Counted from the stretch's first letter, positions 23,111-36,621 are shown. The stretch is 44,841 bases of DNA from Didymodactylos carnosus (GCA_905250885.1 CAJNOQ010000629.1:1-44841), one strand, 5' to 3'. Translations and numbers: made by a program. Notes: generated from the letters alone by a model not told the origin.

Positions 23111-25979
23111 AAAAGAGCGTCCTAAAGACTAATTAATACCATCATTAGTTATTTTTCATTAACCTTTAAACTAGGGACGTACTATGTAGTTTTATCTTTC
23201 GAAATTCAATAATATAAACTTACATGAAAAAAGATCTTCTGAAATCATAAGAGTTGAATAAAGAACAAAGGGAAATATATGAGTTTTAAAGAATACTTTA
23301 TTTATCATTGTTTGTTCATAATCATCATTGCATCTGATCACTCGATAATATGAATATCGCCAGAAGCGAAAATTTAAGATTTCAAAACATGAATTTTTCA
23401 CTTTTGACTTGTAAAATCTTTTCCTTATAAGCTTTCTCTTATAAATTAGTATTACATATTTTTGATTATTGATTGACGAAAAAAAACTAATAATAGAAAA
23501 TTTAAAAAAATACTAAACCGAGTAAAAAGAAAAACAAGAATCAAAAAACTAGATTAGGTGAACGAAAGAGACAAAATTTAAAACTAAATACAATCGGTCA
23601 TGTATAATTTCTATATGAAAGATTATACAATAGTAGAAAATTTTCATTAAATCACAGATGTGACGAAAGTCACAATTATAATCTGTACTCTGATTAGACC
23701 AGACCGCTGACAATCAATCACCCACTAAGAGCACCTATTAAAAACAATTTTTACATTTCACATATCTGTAGTTCTGTCTCTCATTAGATTTCATATACAA
23801 GTTATGGTATTTTCTGAACCGTAAACTCAAATTATCACCATAATTTTGACTTTTTGTTTTATGTGAGAAGAAATTTGACCTAAACAACCTTTTACATGTT
23901 AACTATCTGTAGTTGAAAGCAAAATGGCTATAACTTCCTAGAAGACGTTTTTTCCATCTTGTCTCCTGAACCAAGGAATTTATGTCGAAAGCAATTAATC
24001 CATATACATGATTTTGTTTGAAAAGACGACTTTATTAGTTTAGTAAGTATTCATTAGATCCAAGTTGGCTATTATCTTTGCATCTTCTTTCGAAGAAGTA
24101 TAAACAAATTTCAATACAAAATTGCTCTATTGTACAATTACTACGAAATACCAGTTTCGTTTTCTTTTCTACCTGTTACCTAAACTAACGCCATCAAAAA
24201 CAAAAAAATAACATATGGTACAACTAAAATGACAATGAATCACTATCACCAACCTTTTTCGGCTAGAGATTCTTTCAATAATTTTAGCTAATACTTTGCT
24301 TTTGTATTTCGAGAGATATTGATCGTTTTATCATTAACTTTTAAGTCTAAACTTACTTAATACAATTTTAGGGTGATGGAATTTTATATTGAAATTTATC
24401 TTGTATCTGACTTGACAATAGATTTGTGAGTATGTATAATTATTTCACAACAATAATTGAAAGTACTCCTGTCTTGTGCATAGACTTTCTGGTCAAAATG
24501 TTGTACGTGATCATTCACTCACTTTCAGACTGCATTTATTAAAAAAACAGCAACAAAATAGCGTATCCCAATTAAGAACAAATGTCACGCATACACCTAA
24601 GATAGAGACCATAAAAAATAGCATAATATGTTGAGATTAAATAAAAAAAAAAAGGTGGGCATCGCAAGATAGTAAAAGGAAGAGAAAAATAAAATATTGC
24701 ATCATACTCAAACCAGAACTAAAGAAAGGCACCAAAAACCTAACACGATAAAAACACAACAAAGAAGTTCATTTTGCTTTTCTTTATTTTCTTCACAACA
24801 AAAAAAAAAGAAAAAAAAATCAAATTAGATGTAGCGATTAAAACAAACAATAACAAAACGTTTTAATTTTTGATATGGCTGAGATTTATTTCTTAAACAC
24901 ACATATAATCTCATTCTTTAGACTAGCAAGATGAAAAACAAATTTGCGATGAAATAAATATTGCTAATAATTTACAACTGATTTATTTATTATGGCACTT
25001 TGCAATTAGGAAAAAGAACAAAAAAAAATCATGTGTAAAAACAACTGAAAAATAGTTGACGATAAAAAGCACAAAGCAAATCACATTTGTATGAAGAGTT
25101 TCATAACTAAAACAACTTCATAACATTGTAATATGTGTACAACAACATGAGGTGGGATATATCTTATGCAGAAAAAAAGGCACTAGAATGATTAAATATG
25201 CAAAAATATAGAAAAACCCTTCCCGTGCTTAGAGGTCAGTTATGAGAATGAACGAGAAAGATCTCAACAGACTTTCAGTTTACATTTTGTCAATGATGTG
25301 AAAAGCGCGAAGCGCGTCGGTTAAACTAATTAACTGTGAAAAAAGTTCTCCTTTCACCAATAATGTGAAGTTGTAGGATTAAAAAATAAACAAGTGAGTA
25401 GCAAAACAAACTTTTCTTTGTTCTCGTGTTACACACAAAAAAAGAAAAGTTTCTACTAGAGAGTTAGGGTACAAAATAGAAGACGACAACGGCATATATC
25501 AATTAGCTTTGTTCTCATTACATTCTGTACAGAAAAATAGACATTTGACTGTGCAAAAGAGGGCTAATCAACGACAAAAAACATAGTTGTCATTGATCAC
25601 ATGATAAAAAGTATTTCTAGCTAAAAGAGCATCATCATCTTCTCTGGAGGGCATATGGCTTTGCGTAGCAAAATAGATACAAACAAAAAAATATATAAAA
25701 GCATAAAATACGTGCGCAAGTGAAAACAATTATTCTAGAAAAGACAAAAGCAAAAATGACGTAAAAAATTCTATATATATAATATATATATATATATATG
25801 GAATGTGAAAGTTTTCAAAAATAAATTATTGATAGACTAACGTTGGGTTTACGTATAGATATTTTACAACAAAACTAAACAAAAATCAAATATCCGTATT
25901 TCTCTTGAGTTGCTACAGAAAAAAATTATCTGATATAACTACGAAAAAACGTACAGAATATATGATCTGAATAGAATCA
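23111..25979. other. Long AT-rich stretch, no gene
   Basis: No exon set, repeat pair or RNA gene recognised over 2.9 kb. Homopolymer A/T tracts abound and an (AT)n microsatellite sits at about 25771-25799. The right part is the 3' flank of the SPTLC2 gene. Confidence 0.45.
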
Positions 25980-27109
25980 TTACTTCAAATCTTTTAAACG
26001 ACGATGTTCGTGACGTTTTGAATACCTTAGAGAAATAGTATCTCCTACTTCATCAATAGCGGATAAAGCCTAAAATGAATAACAGTATTGCACTGGCTCA
26101 TCAAATCAAAGTTAAGCAATAAAAAAGCCAAATGAAATCGCATGTTATCCAATAATAAGTACTTTAGACTTACTTTATCTAACATTTCTTTTGTATGAGA
26201 AGCAGATATACAAAATCGTACACGTGCTTCCAATAGCTTTGTAGCTGGAAATCCAACAGTGACAACAGCTATTCCTCGTGCAAGCATTTCTCTGTTAAAT
26301 CGTCTACAATGCCAGACTAGACATTTTAAATACGAGTCAGGAAGACCTATTAATGAAACTTACGTGACTCGAGCTGGCATATAAATCATCATTGGTACCA
26401 CCGGTGAGTTTTTGTTTCCATAAACAATAAAACCCATATCAACAAGGTTTTTTCTGAAATATCGAGTATTATCAGCCAGCTGCTGTATTCGTCGTATGCC
26501 TAAAATTGTTAACACTATGTAAGTAAAACAAAAAACACCACTAAACTATTTTTACCTTCTTTTGTACCATCTTTGCCCATTATAATGCGTATCGATGATA
26601 ATATTTGATAAATAACTGGAGCACACATACTTGATGCGTAACAATTCGCATGAGAATTAATCCGTATGTGATCAATTAAAGACTAAATGGAACTGAATCT
26701 TGTCAATTATCTTTTCTTTTTCGCTCTTTTTTTCCTAACCTTTTTTCCTCCAATGTAGCCACCAGAACTTCCAAAACTTTTTGTAAACGTGCCCATTAGT
26801 ATATCGATATCGTTTGGATTCATATTGTAATAGTCAACTATTCCTCTGCCACGTTTTCCCATCGAACCAATCGAGTGAGCTTCGTCCAAATACAAATAAG
26901 CCTTGTATTTCTTCTTTAATTCTACTATTTGCGGTAATCGACAAATCGATCCTTCCATCGAATAAATACCCTCAACAACAATGAGTATCTTTCGCCACGG
27001 ACGATGATGTCGAGGCTGTCCATAAACAATTGCATCGTGAAGCTTTCGCTCTAAATCTTTCATATCTAGTATGAAAAAAGTTATAATTAGTCTTCAGATT
27101 GGATTAAAC

Positions 27110-27142
<33 letters not shown>

Positions 27143-28585
27143 CATTGTGAGCAAATGTTTGTATTTTTGCCCCTGACAGCCTAATACCCAGTATAAGCGA
27201 GACATGATTTAATTCATCCGAAAGTACCAGATCACCCTAAACGAAACAAGTCTTTAATTAGTAATCATATTAAAAACTACTCGGACACAAGCTACCCAAA
27301 TAGAAGATACATACTTTCGATACTAAAGCTGGAATATTTAACGCATTAGTGGCAAAACCCTAAAGAAAATATATTGTGATAAATAACACTTCAGGATTCA
27401 ATATTTATATCTAACCATTCCGAATGCTATACAGCTTTCAACTCCCAAATATTCTGCCAATAAAGTTTCCAATTCAATATGATAGCTCTGTGTACCTGTA
27501 ATAGGATACAAAACAAATAAGAATGGCAAATAATGTTTTTCTTTTTTTCATACCTAATTCAGACCTTGTACTACAAAGTGCAGAACCATAACTTTTAATC
27601 GAATTGATGGCAGCCGTTGCACATGGTCCGTCTTTTTCTGCAAATCCCAAATAATTGTATGAGCCAAGGTTAATTGCACGAATTTTATTTCCAGTATATC
27701 TAAAACAGACGAAATGAGAAAATCATCGATAAACAAACGAATTTCGGAATGTTAAGTACCTGTATGTCCAGTTATAATCATCTGAAACGCGTTCTACCAA
27801 GTCAAATTCACTTGAAGCCACACTGCCAATTGGTCTATTGAAAATATCGCGTACTCTTGTATACATATTTCGCGTATAGAATGATTCATAACTTTGATAT
27901 AACGGCACGAAACCCTAACACATAAGAAAATACATCGATTTTCTCGTGAAAATGATAAAAGTTAATCACGTCATACCAGTTTTGCATTTGGATCGAGAGC
28001 GCCTTTCTTTCTCTCTACATACGACTGTCTCAAAAAGTCTCTTAACCATCCAAATATACAGAGTATAGCGTAGCTTAGATATGTCAACACAGCGGCATAG
28101 AGCGGTGTCTCTTCAAATTCTTCGCATTCATAATTGTCTTCCGTTTCTTCAAGCTAAAATATAGAAAAATGGACTGACTAAGGGTAAAGGAGTAGAGAAA
28201 GTAGCATCTGTGAGCACGTAAAAGCGCAATGATTGCACTTATTTAAACTTGCTTTGCTTTAAAATTTGATATCTACCTTTTCACAGTCCATCTTCTGTGT
28301 TTCGTGATGAAATGTTTGAAAACGCTAAAAAAAGAGAAAGAAGCAAAAATATATACAAGCAATCAACATATTTATTTTTTTATCATATATTGCCTCTTTT
28401 TTTGCGATGTTCAAATATGTGTCAAAGGTACACATTAGAAGGCGTACCTTAGGTCTAAGTGACGAGTATGAAGGATGTATATCTTTCTTTGTTGTTATTG
28501 TTTTTTCTAAATTGGAATAATAACTTACTGTGCATCTGTGCTGTGTTGTAATAGTGGACGTTTCTACTAGTTTTGATGCAAGCAT
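25980..28585 (-). CDS. SPTLC2: Serine palmitoyltransferase subunit 2 (LCB2)
   Basis: Thirteen exons: 28585-28529, 28324-28277, 28153-27977, 27914-27760, 27699-27554, 27495-27416, 27359-27315, 27236-27143, 27065-26740, 26682-26556, 26499-26364, 26303-26174 and 26069-25980. All phases close, giving 536 residues (human 562). It catalyses condensation of serine with palmitoyl-CoA, the first step of sphingolipid synthesis, in the ER as a dimer with SPTLC1. Seen: a membrane helix ([20 protein letters not shown]), [52 protein letters not shown], and the pyridoxal-phosphate lysine in [16 protein letters not shown] (about K363). The C-terminus keeps RARFC-like and [10 protein letters not shown] motifs. 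The first exon is inferred from an ATG with a phase-0 donor; the frame is open further upstream to 28660, so the true start may differ. Confidence 0.92.
27114..27142. repeat. (AC)n/(GT)n microsatellite at a splice donor
   Basis: On the gene strand the intron after exon 27236-27143 begins with an uninterrupted run of GT dinucleotides. The 5' splice site therefore sits at the edge of a length-variable repeat. Confidence 0.85.
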
Positions 28586-29333
28586 ATTTTTCTGTGTCAA
28601 CAAATATCTGTTTTCTTTTCTTTTTTTTAAAATAAAAAAAGTCCGAAAGAACGGGACCAAAAATTAATAATGAAACAAATTATTAATATTAATTAGGACA
28701 GGTAATTTGTTTCTGTGATATATCAGACATAGTATAATTTAACACAGAGCACACATAAAACACACAAAGAAGATTGATTCCTGTCCTGTGGTGTGATAAT
28801 AGGATGTTCCGTTTTATCGTAATACAAGTCATAAAAATGAGTCATAGCTTAATGAATTAATGACTCATTATGTCATTTTTTAAGATATCTTATTGACGTG
28901 CTCGAGATAAAATTATTTTTTGACAATCTTTTTCATTAACCTTAGTATTAACTGAGAAGACAAAATGGGAGCTTGATGAATCTGAAATTGTTTTCTCAGT
29001 ACATGGATGTAAGTACATCGAACGACCGCGACATCTATTGCACGGGCTCTGAAATTTTTATAAACAAAAAGAAAAAAAGATTTTCTTTTTAACTCAAAGA
29101 CTGAATTTCCTCAGCTTTACAAGAAAAGCATTCATAAACTCGTTGACACAGGCATAAATCTTTCTTTTCTGCTATGACGAAATTTTTAGGATGGTTATAT
29201 TACTTCATAACACTTATTGTCATATTACTTATTGTTCTTCATGAAGTTCAAAATCTCATACTACAATGACTAAAGACCTTCGTCACGCACACATCTGATT
29301 AGAAGCAGTAACGAACTAATCTTTGATTATTTC
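28586..29333. other. Upstream region of SPTLC2, no gene
   Basis: Presumed promoter side of the minus-strand SPTLC2 gene. A short palindrome AATGAGTCAT...ATGACTCATT lies at about 28835-28873. Nothing else recognised. Confidence 0.4.
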
Positions 29334-29860
29334 CATAGTGAATGTACTCAAGTGTGAGTACTCAAAGTCGTACTCTGCTGAAAAATGTCCCGAGTACTCA
29401 TGAGTACTCAGACACTTTTTTACTCCTTGAGTACTCATATGACTACTCATGAGTGAGTAACGAGTACTGTGGGTACGCCTTTGAGTATTCATGCTTGGGT
29501 ATTGTTGAGTACTCATACAACTTTCGGCAAAATACTCATGAGTATTTTTCATCTGATATTTTCATATAGAGGAGTGATCTCAGGCAGCCAGAGTAGAACT
29601 ACAAGTCTAGTCATAGACGAGTCCATCCCTGACCATACACAGAGAGACCAGTGAGAAAATAATAATATAAATATTCTATGTTTCTTCACTAAATTCTATG
29701 TTCTTTATACAGTTTCAGTTTAGCAAAATAAAACCGTGAATGAATATTTTCTGAGTACTCACATGAGTAACTGAGTACTCACTGAGTAACAATACTCAGA
29801 AATTGTCAGTAGTGCTAATATGAGTAAAGTCGTACTTATTGTATGAGTACTTTCACTAGG
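29334..29860. mobile_element. MITE with GAGTACTC internal repeats
   Basis: Left end CATAGTGAATGTACTCA and the inverted right end CCTAGTGAAAGTACTCA form imperfect terminal repeats. Both outer thirds are filled with GAGTACTCATGAGTACTC-type self-complementary motifs, while the centre (about 29560-29745) is unrelated. No clear target duplication is visible. Open frames here (29552-29316 minus, 29469-29654 plus) are translations of the repeat and not genes. Confidence 0.65.
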
Positions 29861-30011
29861 GTTGATAGATAAAAATATTTTGAAAACACTCTAGGAAAAA
29901 AATAATTAATTGGTTATCGTTTTGTAAAAAACTATATCCCGTGAAAACTCGCGGTACGAATTTTTAATAGACAAAGTGTTTGTGTTATGCAAAATTATTT
30001 AACCTATTTTA

Positions 30012-30404
30012 GGCGATGGTAATTGTTTGCTATACACATCCTGTATTTATTTATTTATGCGGTCTACACGATCATCAATTCATTTATCACCATGAATTAA
30101 TAAATTTTTTCTCATCTAATGGATATCCGTGAAATATATATGGACAACAACAATAAGAAACGATTTTACGCTAATATTCTGCTCGGGTTATCCGAGTTAG
30201 ACACTTAAACAGCAAGAGATTTTCTACCAAACGATCTCATTGGAATTTATCTACCATTGTTATAAATCCCGGATCAATATCGTCATTTTTCAGTCGTAGA
30301 GCACCGTTATATTCGTTTTGTTCCATTATTGAACCAAGAATCTGAAATATTACCATCCATTAGTGCACGAAATCAAAAGCAGTTTGTTCCTTCATTATTC
30401 TAGG
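30012..30404 (+). pseudogene. OTU deubiquitinase pseudogene, N-terminal part
   Basis: After an acceptor-like TATTTTAG the sequence reads GDGNCLLYTSCIYLF, the OTU catalytic-Cys motif. A frameshift follows, then GLHDHQFIYHHELINFF in another frame, aligning with the G(V/L)HDRxxxLR segment of A20, Cezanne and TRABID. Further on come DLIGIYLPLL and EHRYIRFVPLL, matching the GVYLPLL and GHFSALV (catalytic His) region. Several frameshifts and stops (TGA after HLSP, TAA/TAG around 30208-30270) show decay. The family assignment rests on motif order and is fairly firm for OTU, less so for the TRABID subclass. Sequence continues at 31703 beyond inserted repeats. Confidence 0.6.
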
Positions 30405-30642
30405 GAGCACCTTTATTATGATCTTGTAAGATCATGTTACAAGATACCATAAGATTTCACAAAATCTTACACAACCATATGAAATGTTACAAGAATCCCA
30501 TAAGATTTTTCTTGCAACAAGATTCCGTAAGGTCTTACAAGACCATGTGATAAGATCTTGAAATATTTCATAAGATCATATAAGATTTTATCAGATCTTA
30601 CAAGATTATGTCTCTGATTCTGACCTACCGGTGCTCTCTAGA
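30399..30642. mobile_element. MITE with AAGATCTTGT internal repeats
   Basis: Ends TCTAGGGAGCACC and, inverted, TCTAGAGAGCACC. The interior is a run of imperfect copies of CATAAGATCTTACAAGAT-type self-complementary units. No target duplication detected. It lies exactly where the OTU pseudogene is interrupted. Confidence 0.65.
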
Positions 30643-30760
30643 CACACTTTAAAAAAAATTTTCTTTTCATCATATTTTCGAGCATAGAAAGCACTCTAAC
30701 GTCCTGAGGAACCTGCCTAACCACGTTTCTTATAGTCATGTACTTTATTTGTGCTTACGA

Positions 30761-31361
30761 GGGAACCGCCCCAGATGCCCAACTCTGATTTCCTTCATTC
30801 ATACCTCGTTTTATAGAGCACATCGAGCTGATAAAAAGCCTAAAAGGATTTTTGCCCATGGCTCTTGAAGTCTTGGGTTTCTGCAAAACCAGTTTTTGAG
30901 AAACTCTAAAAAATAATCAAAACCTTTCATAATGAGGCATAATTGTAGCCCGCACATTTCTGATTAAAATGAGACGTCTTTCAGCTCTACATGACCTTTC
31001 TTTCCAAAGTTATAGAATTTACAAGAAAAGTCCTAAATTAATTTCTTCTTATTTCTACAGCTTTGTATTGAGCTGACAATGAACATTTAGGGCTTTTCTT
31101 GTAAATTCTCTAACTTTGTAAAGAAAGGTCGTGTAGAGCTGGGAGACGTCTCATTTTAATCAGAAATGTGCGGGCTACAATTATGCCTCATTATGAAAGG
31201 TTTTGGTTATTTTTTAGAGTTTCTCAAAAACTGGTTTTGCAGAAAACCGAGACTTCAAGAGCCATGGGGAAAAATCCTTTTAGGCTTTTACCAGCTCGAT
31301 GTGCTCTATAAAACGAGGTATGAATGAAGGAAATTGGAGTTGGGCACCTGGGGCGGTTTCC
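30761..31361. mobile_element. Large palindromic foldback element
   Basis: Arms of about 270 bases run from GGGAACCGCCCC, through CATTCATACCTCGTTTTATA, CTCTACATGACC and ATTTACAAGAAAAG, to an off-centre loop at about 31040-31088, then return inverted to GGGGCGGTTTCC. It is the full-length relative of 21920-22282. The central loop is in the opposite orientation relative to the arms' reading in that copy, as expected when a palindrome inserts in the other direction. No open frame. Confidence 0.85.
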
Positions 31362-31474
31362 GTCGTTAGCTGATGTGTAAAGTTGGAGGAAGAAAAAAAC
31401 CTAAGTTTGCCGTAAGAACTATGTTATATATACTATATATGGTGGCAAAATTTCTATGGTAAAAATGAATTATC

Positions 31475-31700
31475 ACTTCTTGTAAGATTTTACAACAAGA
31501 AATCGTATGATCTTGTGATAAGACCTCAATATGAGTAAACACTCTTATTGATAAGATCTTAACATTTCTTATAAGCTGATCTTGTAAGATCTTACGACAA
31601 GAAGTTACACGATTCCGCAAGATCATACATGACCTTGAGATAAGATCTTGTAGCAAGATTGCATAAGAAATCATCAGATCTTATAAGATCTTGTAAGACG
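31475..31700. mobile_element. Second AAGATCTTGT-repeat block
   Basis: Same internal motif family as 30399-30642 (AAGATCTTGTAAGATCTTAC, TCTTGTGATAAGA). Ends are not defined, so it is either a partial copy or a diverged family member. The minus-strand open frame 31674-31366 is a translation of the repeat. Confidence 0.55.
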
Positions 31701-31702
31701 TC

Positions 31703-31964
31703 TTTCATCCAGAATATTATCAAAAACCCAACAGAGTAGTGGAGAAACTACCGGCGCGTTATTTACTAAATCAGAAATCAAAAAACAACCGAGATGCACG
31801 TGTTTAGTTATTTGTATATTGAACTGTTGCCAATTTATCACGGTAACAACATCGAAGATATTCAAATATGTAGATTGGGCACCACATCTTTACCAGCAAA
31901 ATATGATATCATTCAAATGTTCAGTCAGCATATTGATGAAAAGAAAAATGGAACCGATAAATAA
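31703..31964 (+). pseudogene. OTU deubiquitinase pseudogene, C-terminal part
   Basis: The frame reads FHPEYYQKPNRVVEKLPARY, then LLNQKSKNNRDARV, a stop (TAG), a shifted stretch (FSYLYIELLPIYHG) and NIEDIQICRLGTTSLPAKYD to QMFSQHIDEKK, ending TAA 31962-31964. The order (K-L-x-(A/V)-x-(Y/F)-L, acidic/basic helix, a terminal helical segment) resembles the tail after the OTU core of TRABID. I infer it is the continuation of 30012-30404, separated by about 1.3 kb of inserted repeats. Confidence 0.45.
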
Positions 31965-33479
31965 TGAAACAGTAAGGACTAGTTAATAATTGATGTCGCG
32001 TTTAGATGCATTAAAGCCAAATGTACTTCAATTCATTGATACTAAGAGTGTCTATGAAAAAACATTTTAAATCTGATTTTTCAAATTTCGAAATTTTTAT
32101 CGCGCTTAATAAGGAACGTCTTTTTCCAATGTATTCATATAAAGTTTATTGCGGATGAGTATAGGATAAAATAGTAATAGATAAACTTAACTCATTGCGA
32201 TACTTTTGAAAAAAGAAGTTTTATTATAATTCGAAAGTTTTGTTAGACAGATAAAAAACTGTGATTGTAAAGTTACCAACGATGAAAAATACACAAAGTT
32301 TTCACGTTGATGCATCACAGTACATTACAAAGTTATTTGCGCATTATTTTTTTATGCATAGTTGTAGTGATGGTTATGTAACGTCCTATACCAGTTTGTG
32401 CACTGATTAATCTCGAAACTGAACTGCCATTTGTCGAAATCGTGTAGAGGCTGCATCACAATTTTCTATTGACTGACTACTGGACTAATAAGGTATTTCT
32501 TCAGTTTAACTTTTCTCTTTGGGATACACTATTTTGCTTTGGAGTTGAGCACTTTTTCAGCGGAGTTGGAGTCGGATTTGTCGTTTAGTGGTCAATTCCG
32601 ATAAACTGGTTTTTAGACATTTTCAAATCGTTGTATAATCCTTTCTATTTCAGAGCAAAAAAATGTATATCTTTTTTCCGAATTTCTATCATCAGCAGTG
32701 TGTGTGAGTATGTAATATATATGATGTGTTGAACATGTGTATTCGTAAGAAGAAAAAATGTATTGAGACGAGAGGAGGGAACGCGTGTTGGTGTTGGGAG
32801 AAAAGAAATACACAGATGTACTATCGATAGAGCTGTGTGGCTCAGCATATATGTCGCGCATTCACCACATGCGAATAGAAAGTGTGAAGCAACGAGCACT
32901 CCTGTGGAAAGAGTATTTTTACAGAGTGGGTTTGTTATGCACAAAGAGCAAGTTTAGCCAAAACTGTTATAAATGTTAACCCTGCTCGAATGGAACTCTG
33001 ATGTATTATTGGAGACCTTTTTGTTTTGCTATTGTGAAGCTTTTTGTTCTATGTAATAATACGATATTGGAACACCGTTAGAAAAAAGTGATAGAAAAAT
33101 CTGTGTCCACAACAAAAATAAACAAATAAGAAATCGGACTTGGAGTTGATTAAGTCCGAAGTTGCCTAGCCCTGCAACGAAGTCAATTTCTTTTCGTTTC
33201 TGAGGTACTTGTCGATTGAAGTCGAACGTTTTCTCAATAACTTGACTACTCAGATTGCATCGTAAGATTACAAACATTTACCAGTTTTGTATTTTGCTAT
33301 TGTTTTGTTTTTGGATTAAAAATATTTATTATACTTGTGATGATAAACATCTCTCTATGAGAGAACCATATAAATATTAAAATCAAAATAAACTTCGACA
33401 TGTTCCAAAGTAAATGGGGTCAGTCTTCAACATGTTCTTAGTGTATATGAAAACTTTTAGTTTTACTCTTATTTTTCAG
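31965..33479. other. Upstream region of the zinc-finger gene
   Basis: No exon confidently recognised. At least one 5' exon of the gene starting at 33480 should lie here or earlier, since that exon is entered in phase 1 through a TTTTTCAG acceptor. Overlapping frames at 32613-32979 look non-coding. Confidence 0.4.
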
Positions 33480-35450
33480 GCGGAGACTTAGTGGCTGGTT
33501 TGCCGATGCCAACAAATATATTGCCTTCAAATAATTCTTCAAACTTATCTTCAACAATCGTTCAGTCATCAACTCCTTCCACACCATCTTTTCTCACCAT
33601 TAATTCATCTGTCAGCAATCATTCTCATCAAAATAATCAAAATAGTCATCAATTACATCAGCAGCCATTATCTACGATAGTTTTGAATACCGTGAACGAT
33701 CAGCGACGTCGTCAAGCTGCCTTCGATGCTCTGAGTCAATTAGAACGGTATATTGTGTTCTTTCGCATATATCTTAAGTATTTTAGAGTTGTTATTGATT
33801 TCGTTTAGTTATCATAATGACTTACAAATGATGGTAGAATCATATGCAATCGATTCTTCGTTATCTACCTCATCCACTACACAAATTTCTGCTCGCACAC
33901 ATCAGCAGCAACAACCATCACACACCGATAAGTCATGTCAATCGTTTCCATTACTCTGTTCAACATCATCGGCTGAGTCTACGTCCACTCCATCGATGGA
34001 TCTTCCAACATACCCATCATTATGTTTTAACCAAAAAAGTTCATTAGACATTTCTCGTTCTGTACAGCAATCTCATAACAAAATGCCGAATGATTTGTAT
34101 TTACCACAAAATTCTAACTTGTTATTACAACCGCAAAGTGCTATCGCCACTGTAGCATCTGCTTTGTTACAAAAAACAGTCGTTTCAACTGATTTTTTAT
34201 CTTCACCAGTTAACATTACGTCGTCGAATGCCAACAACAACCATAATATAATTTTCGATCGTGATCCGGCGGGAATCAAACCACAGGACTTGGACGATAC
34301 GTTGAGATGGCTATTGATACAGGTGGGTTAAAAACGTAAGCAACTACACTCTAAAAAAAAGTCGTAGAATAAAAAACTAAAAAGGGTTTTTCATTTTAAA
34401 ACGACACCGAACGCTTTTTTGTATTTTAAAGTGCTCAAAAAATCCTGCGAAAAACCCTTATTTATTGATATACCCTTAAGGGTTTTTCGCAGAGTTTTTT
34501 GAGCACTTTAAAATACAAAAAAGCGTTCGGTGTCGTTTTAAAACGAAAAACCCTTTTTAGTTTTTTATTCTACGATTTTTGTTTTAGAGTATACTTCGGA
34601 AAATGCGAAAGGGAAGGTATTTGTTGAAGAAACTTTTTTGTTAACAGGTTGGACCGCACCAACCTAAAAATGATGATTTTAACATGAGCATATTTCCTTC
34701 TCCTGGCAACAAAATTGTTCGATTTCGGGCAAAATGGTTTGATGATGTTCGATTCAAGGTATGTGAACTGGGAGATGTTCCTTTGCTTTATATTAAAATC
34801 ATTTATAGTAGATCTGTCTTTCATTCAAGGACTGGTTAGAATATTCGTTAAAAAGTGGGCGAGCCTACTGTTTTTATTGTCGAATGTTTGCTGATACAAA
34901 TCGCAATCGTGCTTTTGCAAGAGATGGTGAGCGATAAATGCCTTCGAACTTGATAATGACCAAAGAATATTGATAAATACGCCTTAACTAATCTGTTTTA
35001 GGTGTAAAAAATTGGAGAAAATGTCTCGGTTCAAGAGGTAGAAAGAAACGTGTAAATCATCATCGTCGCACTGATGATAATAATTCTAAAACAATATCAG
35101 CAACAGTGCAAACAGTAAATTTAGTAAATATTAGTGAACATGGCCAGTCAGAGTTGCTTGGTGCACAACGTCGAGGATTATTCGAAGGACATTGTGAATC
35201 TGAATCTCATCGTCAAGCACATAAAAAATTCAAAATATTTGTTGAAAAAATGAATTTTGAATCACAAATACAACAACAACAGCAAATAATAAATCAAAAT
35301 CAACGTAAGAATTAAGAGAATAGTTCGTATATATTCTCGTTTTCGTTTATTACCCAATATTTAGATTATTCTGATCAACACTTGTTGAAACCATTGACTA
35401 TTCATATACATCTCTTACAAGAGCAAATTAAACGAGAAGGTGGTTTATGA
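33480..35450 (+). CDS. TTF-type zinc-finger protein with Ser/Thr/Gln-rich N-terminus (5' partial)
   Basis: Exons 33480-33747, 33809-34322, 34648-34758, 34830-34926, 35002-35304 and 35365-35450 join in phase. From the first in-frame ATG (33506) this gives 450 residues. The first half is low-complexity S/T/Q/N. The second half holds a TTF-type finger: VRFRAKWFDDVRFKDWLEYS, then GRAYCFYCRMF, GVKNWRKCLG, and FEGHCESESHRQAHKKF with the last Cys-His pair. TTF fingers are known mostly from hAT transposases and ZMYM-like proteins, where they bind DNA. No transposase core or hAT dimerisation domain follows; the protein ends after a Q-rich helix (LLQEQIKREGGL). It may be a domesticated DNA-binding protein (inference). 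The 5' exon is missing. The intron after 34322 carries a foldback element. Confidence 0.7.
34347..34591. mobile_element. Intronic foldback MITE with TA target duplication
   Basis: Ends CACTCTAAAA and, inverted, TACTCTAAAA, flanked by TA on each side (34345-34346, 34592-34593), as in Tc1/mariner insertions. Almost the whole element is two arms of about 105 bases (GTCGTAGAATAAAAAACTAA through GAGCACTTTAAAATAC) with a loop of about 20 bases around 34464-34484. It lies within an intron of the zinc-finger gene. Confidence 0.8.
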
Positions 35451-36621
35451 GAGAAATTAATATTTTTCCATATGATACGCATTTCTACAGTTTTGTGCAT
35501 TCTTGTAAATGTTTCTTTTCTTCTACTTGGTTTTACTTTTCTTATATAATATCGGTATTTGTATCGCCTAAATTTTGTTGGTCTCATATTACACACATTG
35601 TTGACTTTTTAAGTAATTTTTTATTTTTTTTATCAAAACTTTTTTTTGTAAATAACCGTGATCATTTGTTTTGTAGGAGATTATTGTTATGCAGACATCT
35701 GTTTTTGTTTTTTATTTTCTACACGGAACAAAAACAGTTTTTTCGAACTGCATTCAATTTTTATGATAAAGACGAAAAAATAATATTTTTCTTTTTATCG
35801 AATATAAAATTAAAGAGCTGTATAATAGTTAAAACAATCCAATCGGACACATTGAAAGAGAAGAGTGTAGTTTAACTTTGCTTAACAAAAGATAAAGATC
35901 GCCAGTCATTGGCTAGTGTGTTTTTACAATGGATGATACTATTTCTACTAACTCTTACGTTTCTATGATGGAATACACATTGTTTGACTCAATCCTTAAA
36001 ATCACTCGGCTGAACCGTGGAATGTGCACAACAGATTTTCAACTAATCGTTTCATACGACTATTCTCGAAAAACAAATTCCAATCGCACACTTACCTAAC
36101 GGGAGGGAGATAAAAACTCTTGGGCATCCTTGAAGTCCTCTGTTGCAGTTCAGTGTCGACAATAGTTTAACATTTTTCCTTCTGATTGCATTTCAAACGT
36201 GAAATCTTATGCAAAAACCATAACTTGAACATGATGAATCGAAATAAAGAGGTCTGTTTCATATATTTCTTCCACGTCAAATATGATCATCTTGAATTTA
36301 CGATGAAACTTTCAAGGTAGATAGATCAGACATATTTAAGATTACCGTGTTCATGTCCCTCTGCGTTTTGGAGACCACTTTCATGACACTTTCTGGATCA
36401 ACCAATTTTTTGAGGAAGACTTATCGACAGAAGAATAGCGGTGAAGCATTTTTTTATAAAATACGCCTAATTACATAAAAAGAATTTGAACTATCAATAT
36501 CCGGGATTCCAGAGGCCAAGACCGTTAGAATCAGATTAGATCTTCGTCGTTCTTGGTCGAAGTTTAAAATTCAATCCCTATCTGTACGATATACTTGATA
36601 GATTAGTACTTTACAGGATCA
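35451..36621. other. 3' flank of the zinc-finger gene, no gene
   Basis: T-rich sequence after the stop codon; the long plus frame 35447-35875 is F/L-rich translation of T tracts and is not supported as a gene. Confidence 0.4.
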